Assembly (NCBI RefSeq): GCF_012933505.1
Contig: NZ_JABBNB010000033.1
Span: 16,091 to 80,090, forward strand
DNA length: 64,000 bases
Origin: Gordonia asplenii
GTDB taxonomy: Bacteria > Actinomycetota > Actinomycetes > Mycobacteriales > Mycobacteriaceae
Direction of reading: 5' to 3'
The notes beneath the pieces are model-generated. The model did no database searches and had not been told where the DNA came from. It saw only the letters and a program-made list of their open reading frames with translations. Shown piece by piece: positions 53,610-62,156 of the stretch. The translations under genes were made by a program, and so were the position numbers. How positions within the stretch are numbered: position 1 is the first letter of the stretch; each line of letters opens with the position of its first letter.

Positions 53610-54614
53610 CTACAAGAAGTCGAGAGCATTTGTATTTCGTCGAATATAGTCCGGAGTGCGATCACCGTACTTCGCGACGAGACGCTTGTAGCGCTTTGCG
53701 TTCGATCGAACGGACCAGAGCATCGCTGCAACAGTAACCGTGGAGAGGGCGATCAAAACTGCGACAACACGAAGTGTCAACCACCAGCCAGAATCGCCGA
53801 CGAGCCAAAACCATGTGCTTACAGCGCCGCCGACTGCGAGTGTGACCACCGCGCCGATGCTCTCAGCAGTGCCGGAGTCGTTGCGCAGGCACGACAGAGC
53901 CGCTGAGTCCTTCATCGCAGTTCCGCTGTAGTAGAGCTTGCGGTACGCGCGAATCGCGGCCCTTTCGTTTGAATCGAGCAATACCGGGGCAGTGGATAGG
54001 TTCTTTGGTTTCCGTAGGTGCTTGGCTTCCCAGGCAAGGCGTGCCTCGGTGCGTTCTTCGGGGGTTCGCTGATCCTTCGGACGATCGACGTAGTTGGTCG
54101 TGCGCAGAACGGAGGTGGGCGCACTTCTGTCGGCTTTGGCTATCGCCACGGTTTGCAGCTGGTCAGTGTCCCGTGCCCCCTGCCCTTTGGCGTGTGCCAG
54201 GCGTTCGTTCGCACGATAGGTAGCCTGGGCCTTACGCTCTGCCTCAGCATGCCGCACTATGATCGCCTCGGCCGTCGAATTGACCGCAGTGAGTTCGCCA
54301 AGTGGTGAATAGGTAAAGAGCGCGATAGTGACTCGGTCGGCGTAGGCGACGGCATCCCGTGAGTAGCCCGCGGAGTTGATGAAGAGCATGTCAGCGACAT
54401 CAGCACGTACGGCAGCCGCGCCGTAGAAGCGCTGGAGATGAGGCCGGCCCGTTTGAGATGCCTCCCACTTCACCTGCGCGACAGCGGAGGTAGCCACGAC
54501 ATCGATTCCGCCGTCTGGTCCAATCGGCGTTGCGGTTGCGTCGACGTAGCCCAGCGCACGCATGCGGGCAGCCGCATTTAGTTCGGCCGCGCGCGCCGAC
54601 GTGATGTACTCCAT
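53610..54614 (-). CDS. Membrane-anchored Mrr-like restriction endonuclease
   Basis: 334 residues. The N-terminal Mrr-type PD-(D/E)xK domain (about 1-115) has AAARMRALGY, then GPDGGIDVVA...AVAQVKWE with the D...QxK form of the catalytic set, and RPHLQRFYGAA. A charged linker follows, and two membrane helices near the C-terminus (AVVTLAVGGAVSTWFWLVG, LRVVAVLIALSTVTVAAML). Mrr enzymes cut modified DNA. The start may be TTG 54644; I prefer ATG 54614. It is isolated, with no methylase beside it. Confidence 0.78.
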   Translation of the reverse strand: MEYITSARAAELNAAARMRALGYVDATATPIGPDGGIDVVATSAVAQVKWEASQTGRPHLQRFYGAAAVRADVADMLFINSAGYSRDAVAYADRVTIALFTYSPLGELTAVNSTAEAIIVRHAEAERKAQATYRANERLAHAKGQGARDTDQLQTVAIAKADRSAPTSVLRTTNYVDRPKDQRTPEERTEARLAWEAKHLRKPKNLSTAPVLLDSNERAAIRAYRKLYYSGTAMKDSAALSCLRNDSGTAESIGAVVTLAVGGAVSTWFWLVGDSGWWLTLRVVAVLIALSTVTVAAMLWSVRSNAKRYKRLVAKYGDRTPDYIRRNTNALDFL

Positions 54615-54717
54615 CGTTGGTGATCCGATCTCTGATGACTCCAAAGTTGTTGCTACGCTACCGCATTCAGAGACGACTGTCCCGTGTCGTCCAATTCAGG
54701 CGAACGGAGGCGTCTCG

Positions 54718-54804
54718 GTGACCAGCAACGACTGCATGTTCTGTGGGCTCTTTGTGGCGACGTGGCAAGAGTGCCAGATGTCGGCCGTCAATGAAGACTG
54801 CTGA
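54718..54804 (+). CDS. Putative 28-residue cysteine-rich mini-protein
   Basis: GTG start with GGAGG seven bases upstream. The 28 residues begin MTSNDCMFCGLF and end with Cys, with cysteines at 6, 9, 19 and 28 including one CxxC. A strong hairpin overlaps the stop. Too short for homology; supported only by the ribosome-binding site and the hairpin. Confidence 0.35.
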   Translation: MTSNDCMFCGLFVATWQECQMSAVNEDC

Positions 54805-54812
54805 CATCTGGC
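54773..54812 (+). terminator. Hairpin at the mini-ORF stop
   Basis: Perfect 10-bp arms (GCCAGATGTC at 54773-54782, complement at 54803-54812), extendable by 3 pairs including one G-U. A probable terminator before the AT-rich promoter region of the Lsr2-type gene. Confidence 0.55.
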
Positions 54813-54933
54813 GTGTGAAGACCGATATCTTATCGTATGGCAATCGGCGCTACTCCTGTGGATGGTGACATAGCGAAACTCTTCTGCGCGACCAATCGAA
54901 CTTATATGCATATCGGGCTATAGTAAGCAGAAT

Positions 54934-55380
54934 ATGTCATACTACTATATCGATAGGCTACTCGGAGATATGCAAGCTGCACTCTCAGAGGTTCGCAAGA
55001 GCATAGATTCCTTAAATGATCGCGTCGACCGGCTATCGACTGATCTCAGTGAAATGGATGGTCGCGTGACCAGACGAATGGACGGCCTAGAAGAAACAGT
55101 GAATCGTGGGTTCGAATGGCTCGACAACCACGCGCATGAAATGAATGATCGGTTGAATGCAATCCAGGTCTGGGATGGTGAGAAATTTCAGGAAGTTCAC
55201 AAACAGCCTCACCTCCATGATGGATGGGTCGCCTGGAATCCTGCCGACCGTGCGCCGACAGTCAGTTCGAAAAGGCGTAGTTGGGAGGTTCGTGCATGGG
55301 CGCAAGAGAATGGATACAAGATCAGCGACCGCGGACGTATGCCGCTAACGGTGATTGAGGCGTATGACGCTGTGCACTGA
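54934..55380 (+). CDS. Coiled-coil protein with C-terminal Lsr2-type DNA-binding domain
   Basis: 148 residues. Residues 1-78 form a heptad-rich coiled coil (IDSLNDRVDRLSTDLSEMDGRV...). Residues about 115-148 match the Lsr2 C-terminal domain (VRAWAQENGYKISDRGRMPLTVIEAYDAVH) with the AT-hook-like RGR at 133-135 that inserts in the minor groove. The normal Lsr2 dimerisation domain is absent. Likely bridges or silences AT-rich foreign DNA (inference). The upstream 130 bases are AT-rich. Confidence 0.75.
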   Translation: MSYYYIDRLLGDMQAALSEVRKSIDSLNDRVDRLSTDLSEMDGRVTRRMDGLEETVNRGFEWLDNHAHEMNDRLNAIQVWDGEKFQEVHKQPHLHDGWVAWNPADRAPTVSSKRRSWEVRAWAQENGYKISDRGRMPLTVIEAYDAVH

Positions 55381-55399
55381 CATCGGACGTACGTCAGAG

Positions 55400-55750
55400 T
55401 CTTTCGCAAGACCGCTTAGAATCGTTCCACCGAATGTCGAGCACCTCGTGCAGTAACGAACAAGTCCGGGCACTGCGCGGCTGGGGGCAACAACGGTGGC
55501 GTCTACCTGGTCGAAGGCGGCTGTGTTGCGCTGTCGGTGATTGAATCGTACGACAAGCCACAAGGCCTGGAGGTTTCGGACGGGCTACTCGACGAGGTGA
55601 GGAACATTCATGCAGGTCAACAGTCGTCTGACGATGTGTCAGGGATCACAGATAGCCTCCCACTAGGTAGTCAACCCGACTATCGCTCGATGCCACGGCA
55701 TGGGTTTCCAGACGTGCCCCGCCGGACTGGCCTTTGGATGGGAGTAGCAC
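55400..55750 (+). pseudogene. Degenerate second Lsr2-type domain
   Basis: Non-coding stretch downstream of the Lsr2-type gene. Two frames together read VRALRGWGQQ and NGGVYLVEGGCVALSVIESYDKP, which parallels the VRAWAQENGYKI...LTVIEAYD of the intact gene. Frameshifts and loss of RGR mark it as decayed. Similarity is weak; boundaries are approximate. Confidence 0.35.
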
Positions 55751-57034
55751 GTGAAGTATTTGTACTGGACTGGTGTCGTCGTCATCGGGCTTGTTCGCGC
55801 CAGGCGTCGGTCACCTCAACCGGATCCATCTCAGCTACAGATGCCGTCGTCCGAGGCCATGAGGCTAGTGACTGAAGTGAGGCGGCTTCTCGCAACACGA
55901 GCGAGGTCGACGGCGCTCGGGTTTATTATCGCGCTGCCATTCATAATTGTGCTTTCCGGCGTTGAGGCACTGACCTTTGGGCATCCTGGCGAGGATTCCG
56001 ATCTCTACGCTCCCCAGCGGTGGATACCGGATATGCGGAGTCAACTGGACGGGGTGATTATGCCTGAAATGGCGCGAAATTGGGCTGTCGCAGCTTTGGC
56101 GCTCACAGCCACACTGTGTATTACGGCTGCTTCTAAGAGCCAGGCGGGCCCCACGTTACAGAGTCAAGTGGCCGCTGGCTTCGTGCGGGAGTACGTCGAC
56201 GGCGTAACCTTCTTCCTCGCACTTATGACTCCCATTGTCACCGCGGGTGGATGGCTGAGTGTCACCGATAGGTCGTCAGTCGGCACGATGGTACTAACGA
56301 CGCTAACTGCTCTGGTTATCCTAGGATTGGCAAGTCTGCCCACCGACGAATTCACCCCCGCACGGCGCGTGTGGCGTATCGCCCAGTGCAAGGAACGCGA
56401 AATGAAGCTGATCACGTGGCGTGAGACGCTAGCCAGCAAGGGTGTGCCCGAAATCGGTGAGGCTCAGTCGTCATCCGTCGTCTATGGTTTCGTCACTCGT
56501 ACCCTGGTTGTCTTCCTGGCACTGTTTGTTTCGATGTCCGTTATTGTACCACTCGTACGCGTGATGCGGGGGTGGTCTCCAATCGCACCTCACAGCTGGT
56601 CGTTGCTACTGTTGGTGATTCCGGCGGCATATTACAATCTAGCTCTTGGATGGGGAGCGGTCTCACTGTGGTCGAGTTTCCGTGTAAAGCACCCGAAATG
56701 GCACTTTATCGGAAAGACGCTTGTTCCGGTCGCTCTGTGGGTTGTTACAGCGATAGGGGCAGTAGTATCTGTAGTCGCCCAAAATGGAGTCGCCACAACT
56801 GGGGTGCTCGCGTTCTTGTTACTCGGCGTTCCGGCTCTGCTTGCGCTTCAATTGCCGATGTCGCGGTCGGCGCGAATTGGCAGAATGCATCGATTTGCGG
56901 AATGGATGGCGCGTCCAGTGTGGCAGCAGGTCCAGACCCGATTGGACCGTCACGCTGAGGTAATCAAGGTGGATCTCAAGTCGGAAGTAAGCAACGTGCT
57001 CTACACGCGGTTCGACGGTATTGATCCGACGTAG
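55751..57034 (+). CDS. Multi-spanning membrane protein, unknown function
   Basis: 427 residues with about eight hydrophobic segments in two groups, separated by a soluble loop (about 205-240) and ending in an amphipathic soluble tail. No family recognised. GGGAG precedes GTG 55751. Codon use is less GC-rich than in core genes. No clear partner; the porin locus follows after 441 non-coding bases. Confidence 0.65.
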   Translation: MKYLYWTGVVVIGLVRARRRSPQPDPSQLQMPSSEAMRLVTEVRRLLATRARSTALGFIIALPFIIVLSGVEALTFGHPGEDSDLYAPQRWIPDMRSQLDGVIMPEMARNWAVAALALTATLCITAASKSQAGPTLQSQVAAGFVREYVDGVTFFLALMTPIVTAGGWLSVTDRSSVGTMVLTTLTALVILGLASLPTDEFTPARRVWRIAQCKEREMKLITWRETLASKGVPEIGEAQSSSVVYGFVTRTLVVFLALFVSMSVIVPLVRVMRGWSPIAPHSWSLLLLVIPAAYYNLALGWGAVSLWSSFRVKHPKWHFIGKTLVPVALWVVTAIGAVVSVVAQNGVATTGVLAFLLLGVPALLALQLPMSRSARIGRMHRFAEWMARPVWQQVQTRLDRHAEVIKVDLKSEVSNVLYTRFDGIDPT

Positions 57035-57475
57035 ACGGTCCGGTCCGCCGGCATCCGCCGCTGTCGGCGTCGTGGTGTTTCGGCGGACCTTGTTCGACCA
57101 TCAACGTCTTGTGAACGAGGTTTGGGCCGAAGGTAGCCACGGAGGACTCTGACGTGATCGCGCCCCAGGCTGTCCAGCATGCGCCCACCCTTGCATGCCA
57201 GTCTCCGGCTGAGTAGTGGGCGCGTTTGTCGATCGTCAGCGCAAAGTCGTTGTCTCACAGCGTACTTTCCAGCTATCGGCGGATAAGCTGACGGTGCTAG
57301 GAGCGTTCGTATATGCGATTCGCAGTACGTCTTCGGCGAGCGCTTCTGCTCGTCGCATACTCGGGTATGTGACATGTGTTGACCTGTCAGTTGACGATAG
57401 TGAGTTCGATGTGTGTTAGCCTCATCGCGTTCGGGTGGTACGTCAGGCGGTACACAGAATCTTTGGGGGTAGCGG
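57035..57475. other. Intergenic region upstream of the porin gene
   Basis: 441 bases without a credible gene. Short frames on both strands lack start signals; a minus-strand frame around 57000-57190 reads like protein in places (VATFGPNLVHKTLMVEQGPPKHHD) and may be a remnant. The porin promoter should lie near 57380-57460. Confidence 0.3.
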
Positions 57476-58114
57476 GTGTCTCACACCGTTCGATGGTTGG
57501 TGGGTTTGTCGGGTGCAGCGGTGATGGCCGGTGGTGTTGCTGGTGCAGGGATTGGTGTGGCTGCGCCGAATTCGTTCGCCGATCGGTCGGTCAGCAAGGT
57601 GACCGACGACGGTTGGCGGGTCACCGCTGTGAAGGCGCGTGAGGAGGTACGCAGCGTCCCGCCGCTGAATCAATCCAGTTGGACGCGTGAGGGTTTCATG
57701 TCCCTGAAGGGGGAAGCTGTCATCTCGGGGAGTGGTCGGGTCGCTGTTGACGCCGGCACGGTGACGGCTGGCTATCAGATCGGCTGCAACACCGATGTAA
57801 CGTCGGGTCTGACCGTCGGCGTCATGGGTGGCCCGACGGCGCAGATGTCGATCTCGTACCCGCCGGCGCTGATCGTCGGCGCGCAGATCATGCCGAACAT
57901 CTCGACGACCTTGAAGCCCGGCACGATCGCTGACATCCCATTTGGCACAAAGAAACTGGCAGGCCCGACGGCCGGTCTCACCCTCGACGGAGTGCACGTC
58001 AAGGTCGACGGTTGCCTCGGGCCGGTATCGGTGCGCGCGTATGTGACCGTTGCCATCTCGACGAAGACCAACGACAACACTGTCAACGTGTACGGCAAAC
58101 CGCACTACCTGTAG
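57476..58114 (+). CDS. MspA family porin
   Basis: 212 residues, close to MspA (about 211). A signal peptide (residues 1 to about 30, ending VGVAA) precedes the MspA pattern: DDGWRVTAVKAREEV, PPLNQSSWTREGF and beta strands with VGCNTDV- and VDGCLGP-like segments. Forms octameric channels in the mycolate outer membrane. Here it is the first gene before a small membrane protein and a nuclease toxin, an unusual setting. Start GTG 57476. Confidence 0.85.
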   Translation: MSHTVRWLVGLSGAAVMAGGVAGAGIGVAAPNSFADRSVSKVTDDGWRVTAVKAREEVRSVPPLNQSSWTREGFMSLKGEAVISGSGRVAVDAGTVTAGYQIGCNTDVTSGLTVGVMGGPTAQMSISYPPALIVGAQIMPNISTTLKPGTIADIPFGTKKLAGPTAGLTLDGVHVKVDGCLGPVSVRAYVTVAISTKTNDNTVNVYGKPHYL

Positions 58115-58191
58115 ATGATATCGAGCCGACGCAGGCGTGGCTCACAGTCGACTGTCTTTGATTTCTGTTCTGGGGGAAGGACTTTCATATC

Positions 58192-58476
58192 ATGGTGGCT
58201 CGTCATTCAGAGGCCGGTGCGGTCGATCAGCGGGAGAGCGGAGCTGACACCGCCGAGACGGCCGACGGTGGAATCTCGGCCGCGACGTGGATTCTGTTCG
58301 TCGTGGGTGTCGGCCTGCTGATTGCGGCAGCTATTTCACTCACCCACCTGTCTGAGTGGACGACTCGCTGGGGACAAGTACCGGTGTTTCTGGTCTTCTT
58401 CATCGTGATGTCGCTGGCGGGCCGCTGGTTCTGGGGTGGCATCGACGCCTTCATCCGTCGCATCAAGGGGGAGTGA
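58192..58476 (+). CDS. Small membrane protein of the porin/toxin locus
   Basis: 94 residues with two membrane helices (WILFVVGVGLLIAAAISLTHL and VPVFLVFFIVMSLAGRWFW). Acidic N-terminal tail, basic C-terminal tail (FIRRIKGE). No family recognised. GGGGGAAGG lies upstream of the ATG. It ends 2 bases before the toxin start, so the genes are coupled. Confidence 0.65.
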   Translation: MVARHSEAGAVDQRESGADTAETADGGISAATWILFVVGVGLLIAAAISLTHLSEWTTRWGQVPVFLVFFIVMSLAGRWFWGGIDAFIRRIKGE

Positions 58477-58478
58477 CC

Positions 58479-59978
58479 GTGATTGCCCGGCGCGAACGAC
58501 GCAGGCGTACGACGACTCGGCTTGGAGCACTCCTGCTCTCGCTTGGCGTCCTGGCTCTCACATTGATCGGTCTGATTCTCGGGGGATCGCGTTCTGAGTC
58601 GCATGCTGACGCGCTGTGCGACCAGATGCGCGATCGCTACGGATCGAACTGGCCGTGCATCAATGTGCCCACCTATACTCCACAGCCGACGCAGAATGTG
58701 CCCACGCCGACCACGAGCAACAATCCTGGCTCACAGGGCGGACCGGTCGTCGGCGGCAATCCTGGGCCCGGACCAGGCACGGGCAACGGCACACCCATCG
58801 TGCCCGTGCCGACCATTCCTTCGCCCGCGCCGCAACCTCAGCCGCAACCGGCGGCGACGAACCGGCCGCCGAATCCAGCCCGTGATAACGAGACGGTCTC
58901 CGCGACGGCGGTGCCACCTGTGCCTCGACTGCCGACTCCTCAACCGGCGAGGACACCCGCTCGGCAGAACGGCGAGAGGAGCGTGCCGACCGTGACGCAA
59001 TCTGACCAGGTCGACACCGACAATATTCCGCTGTCAGTGTGGCTCGCGGTAGCTGGTGCAGCCGTTGCAGCGGGAGCGTTGATGCGACCTCGGCGCTCGG
59101 GATCTACCGTCGCTGGTCTGAGGTCGTTGCTTGATTCGGCTCGTCATGACGCGGCCGACTACGGCCCGGCCAACAATGCGGCCGGCGACGGGCCTCATCA
59201 TATCTATCCGAACGATGCGATTGGACTTGGACAGGACAATCCAAACCAGGGGCGAATGGTGTGGCACCCGGATTCACCCGGGTCGTCTCAGGGGACGATC
59301 GAATGGTCGGTGACTCCGGGAGGCAAAATAACGTCGAGCAACCTACAGGTCAACCGGAACGGGCAGCCTGTGACGCCGAACTACAAGGTGTCGAATGACG
59401 GACGTACAATGACAGGATCGATCCGGGCGAACGCAGGGGATACCATCGACTATGACCTGACTGGAACGATGGACGGACCGAACAAGGTGCCCGTGCCAAT
59501 CAATATCGACGGTACGGTCGAACCTATCCGTGAACCCGTCGCTGGCCAAACGGATGGCGGTCCTGGCGTGTGGGTCCGGAAGAACGAGTCGATGTCAGCG
59601 AACTCGGCATATTATCAGGAAGCGGTGACGCACGTGAAAGCCCGTGACTGGACGTACCGCATAACTCGCGGAGCTGACACGGCCGACTACGACGGATTCT
59701 ACATTGATCGGAGTGGACAACAGTGGCTATTAGAGGCCAAAGGGCACTACAGCAGCCTCGTGGACCCGAGCGGCAACGCCAAGCCCTGGGGCGCCGGTCT
59801 CTTTCCTTCCGCACGGGGACAGTTTATCGCGCAGGACAAAGCAGCGAAAGGAACAGGAGCACGAATGGGCTGGTACTTGCAGGAACCGTCAACCCAGGCA
59901 TTCTTTAACAATGCTGCACAGGCAGGTGGAGCGACAGCGGTGACGTTCTTCCCGAGCCCTGCGGGGAGGTCGAATTGA
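58479..59978 (+). CDS. Polymorphic toxin with Tox-REase-5 nuclease domain
   Basis: 499 residues. Order: basic N-terminus and membrane helix (about 15-36); Pro/Gln/Gly-rich linker (about 65-165); second membrane helix (about 187-205); beta-rich middle domain (about 240-370); C-terminal Tox-REase-5 domain (378-499) with DYDGF (Asp405) and LLEAKG (Glu419, Lys421), the PD-(D/E)xK set, then a helical stretch with RGQFIAQDKAAKG. Expected to cut nucleic acid of rival cells. GGGGGAG upstream supports GTG 58479. The stop overlaps the immunity gene start. Confidence 0.8.
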   Translation: MIARRERRRRTTTRLGALLLSLGVLALTLIGLILGGSRSESHADALCDQMRDRYGSNWPCINVPTYTPQPTQNVPTPTTSNNPGSQGGPVVGGNPGPGPGTGNGTPIVPVPTIPSPAPQPQPQPAATNRPPNPARDNETVSATAVPPVPRLPTPQPARTPARQNGERSVPTVTQSDQVDTDNIPLSVWLAVAGAAVAAGALMRPRRSGSTVAGLRSLLDSARHDAADYGPANNAAGDGPHHIYPNDAIGLGQDNPNQGRMVWHPDSPGSSQGTIEWSVTPGGKITSSNLQVNRNGQPVTPNYKVSNDGRTMTGSIRANAGDTIDYDLTGTMDGPNKVPVPINIDGTVEPIREPVAGQTDGGPGVWVRKNESMSANSAYYQEAVTHVKARDWTYRITRGADTADYDGFYIDRSGQQWLLEAKGHYSSLVDPSGNAKPWGAGLFPSARGQFIAQDKAAKGTGARMGWYLQEPSTQAFFNNAAQAGGATAVTFFPSPAGRSN

Positions 59979-60601
59979 CCGGCAACGACGCGGTGCCCAG
60001 CGACGGCGGCGCCGAAGAAGACATGCCACAGACCGACGTCGAGTCAGACGACCTTTCGGAATTCCAGCGCAAGTCAGCTGCCAAGTACCGCGCCAGGTTC
60101 GGAGACAATCCCGGACAGCCGGCACCACCACTCATCAGGACCGGGCAAGTACATTTCCAAGGGAAGGGTGACCATCGTCAACCAAGTGAATCAGAAGCGA
60201 TCCATCTGATCAGTCTGTTTCTAGAGCGGCTTGTGGCGGCCGGGCCAGAATTCTCGCGGTGGTTCGGTCAGGGAGACACTAAGGCGGACGCTCTTGGCAA
60301 TGTTGTGTTTGACGGTGATCACCGTGCGATCGGAGTCAGAGACGATGGGTCGGGATATCGGAATTCAGTGTTCTCGGGGTGGAATGAGCTCCTTCCGGAA
60401 GGAAGTGAACGATACAACCAAGTCGACGTTATATTCACGCCGTTTGACGAGTTTATTGTGAACGTCATGGTCGCCGAAGGTGCTCGTGTGGATGAGGACG
60501 CGCTGGTCAATGCGATCGTTACGGTGTTCGATCCGAGAATCGTTACTGTTGGCCGTATTGGCGAGACTTTGGATGAGAGCACGACTCTATTCGAAAAGTG
60601 A
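59975..60601 (+). CDS. Probable cognate immunity protein (Imm52-like)
   Basis: 208 residues, soluble, acidic N-terminus. The body (about 55-208) with FSRWFGQGDTKADAL and RNSVFSGWNELLPEG fits immunity protein 52, a family I recall as paired with Tox-REase-5 toxins. It starts within 4 bases of the toxin stop, the usual toxin-immunity arrangement. Should bind and block the nuclease domain. Confidence 0.72.
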   Translation: MTGNDAVPSDGGAEEDMPQTDVESDDLSEFQRKSAAKYRARFGDNPGQPAPPLIRTGQVHFQGKGDHRQPSESEAIHLISLFLERLVAAGPEFSRWFGQGDTKADALGNVVFDGDHRAIGVRDDGSGYRNSVFSGWNELLPEGSERYNQVDVIFTPFDEFIVNVMVAEGARVDEDALVNAIVTVFDPRIVTVGRIGETLDESTTLFEK

Positions 60602-60914
60602 CATTATCTACGCGTTAGTGATGGTCGACTTGGATTGTGGTATCGTATTGGCAAGACTTCTAAAGTCGGCATCGATGCCGGCACGGCGACAGCTTGACGG
60701 CGCACGCTAGGCAGCTTCACGAGACATTGGAGAACTAGGCTTCAGTATCACGAAGAGTGACGACTGGATGTCTTGAAATGATGACATGTATCGGCCGACC
60801 AACATGTCCGCCCGCGTGTTGGCACAGCAGAATGAGCGCAATTAATGACCGCCGTCGCGATGCCGTATTAACGGTAGTCGTCGTATTGTGAGTCACGGTA
60901 CAACTGGGAGATAT
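60602..60914. other. Intergenic region before the AAA ATPase
   Basis: 313 bases without a gene. It contains a short palindromic CCGT-ATTA-ACGG at about 60863-60874 and AT-rich patches; likely holds the promoter of the ATPase operon. No other structure seen. Confidence 0.4.
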
Positions 60915-62156
60915 GTGAATCGTATCCACGAAGGACTGGCAGTCACTTCCGGGCAACCGGTACTCGTGGTCGCTGTGTCGACCGATCGGCGTAGACTAGA
61001 TATTAGATATCCGAACGGCAACACTGGGTTCATCACAGCTCGTGATCCGGATGTGTTCGCCAAGGCAGTAGGTGACATCATCTTGATCGACGGAAACACC
61101 CTTCACGATGCCGATCTGGCCAACTGGCCCGAGCCTAGTGAAGTCGGCATCGTTCGTCGCATCTACGACGACCGGCTGCTGATTGAAGGAGACTATAAAC
61201 TTAACCTGGTGCCTAACCGTGAACCCGAATCGGTCGCTCTCGGGCAAACTGTAGTGTTCAGCGAAAGCGTCGGAATTAAGGAAAAGTTGGACAACTTGCC
61301 CGTGTCCCGACGAAATGTCGAGGCCGATAGTGAGGTTGAGGGCGACAAATATCTCTGGAAATCTGATCCCGAAAACATGCTGAGTTTCGAAGACTTCGGT
61401 GGTTACCCCGAAGTGGTCGCACGTGCGCGAGAGCTAATTGAGATACCATTGCAGCACGGCGATAAGCTTCAGCAAATTGGGGCCCGGCCGATCAAAGGTG
61501 TGCTCTTTACTGGCGCGCCCGGTACAGGTAAGACTCACCTTGCCCGGATCGTAGCCGACCAGTCGAATGCTGCATTTTACTCGATCAGCGGACCTGAAGT
61601 GATCAGCAAGTGGGTTGGCGATAGCGAAGGAAATTTGCGCCGCCTCTTTGAAAGCGCCAATTCGAAGAGCCGTGCGATAGTGTTCTTTGACGAAATTGAC
61701 GGTCTTGCAGAGAAGCGCAGCGAAGAATCGCATGAATCGTCGAAGCGTGTCGTGGCGCAGTTGCTGACTCTGATGGACGGTTTTGAGGGGACTGGCGGAA
61801 ACTTGATGGTGATCGCGGCAACGAATCGCCCCGACGACATCGACCCTGCGCTGCGTCGGCCCGGCAGGTTCGACTGGGAGATCAACTTTCCACTGCCCAG
61901 TCTTCCTGATCGATTGGAGATTCTACAAGTTTCTATGAAGCATCTGAGTGTCGCAGATCCATCAAGAATGCCACTCGAAGAGGTTGCTGAACAGTCCGAA
62001 GGCTGGTCGGCAGCACGTCTTGCTTCGCTATGGACCGAAGCTGCGCTGCTTGCCGCTGGGGACGGGCGTGGGGCGCTGTATCCCGAAGACCTCGTGAGCG
62101 CGTTCGAACGGCTGAGAGCGAGGCGACAGGATACGGTGGGAACGCCAGTAGAGTGA
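60915..62156 (+). CDS. Cdc48/VAT-like AAA+ ATPase
   Basis: 413 residues. An N-terminal beta-rich region (1 to about 120; possibly OB-like) is followed by one AAA domain: Walker A GAPGTGKT (200-207), pore-loop-like SKWVGDSEGN, Walker B VFFDEIDG (256-263) and second region of homology AATNRPDDIDPALRRPGRFD with arginine fingers. Unfolds or remodels proteins in hexamers. GGGAG lies 4 bases before GTG 60915; GTG 60888 is the alternative. It overlaps the next gene by 4 bases. Confidence 0.82.
   Translation: MNRIHEGLAVTSGQPVLVVAVSTDRRRLDIRYPNGNTGFITARDPDVFAKAVGDIILIDGNTLHDADLANWPEPSEVGIVRRIYDDRLLIEGDYKLNLVPNREPESVALGQTVVFSESVGIKEKLDNLPVSRRNVEADSEVEGDKYLWKSDPENMLSFEDFGGYPEVVARARELIEIPLQHGDKLQQIGARPIKGVLFTGAPGTGKTHLARIVADQSNAAFYSISGPEVISKWVGDSEGNLRRLFESANSKSRAIVFFDEIDGLAEKRSEESHESSKRVVAQLLTLMDGFEGTGGNLMVIAATNRPDDIDPALRRPGRFDWEINFPLPSLPDRLEILQVSMKHLSVADPSRMPLEEVAEQSEGWSAARLASLWTEAALLAAGDGRGALYPEDLVSAFERLRARRQDTVGTPVE

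Noticed and set aside
57001..57375. A minus-strand ORF downstream of the large membrane protein
   Set aside because: Short, Arg-rich, without ribosome-binding site; at most a remnant.
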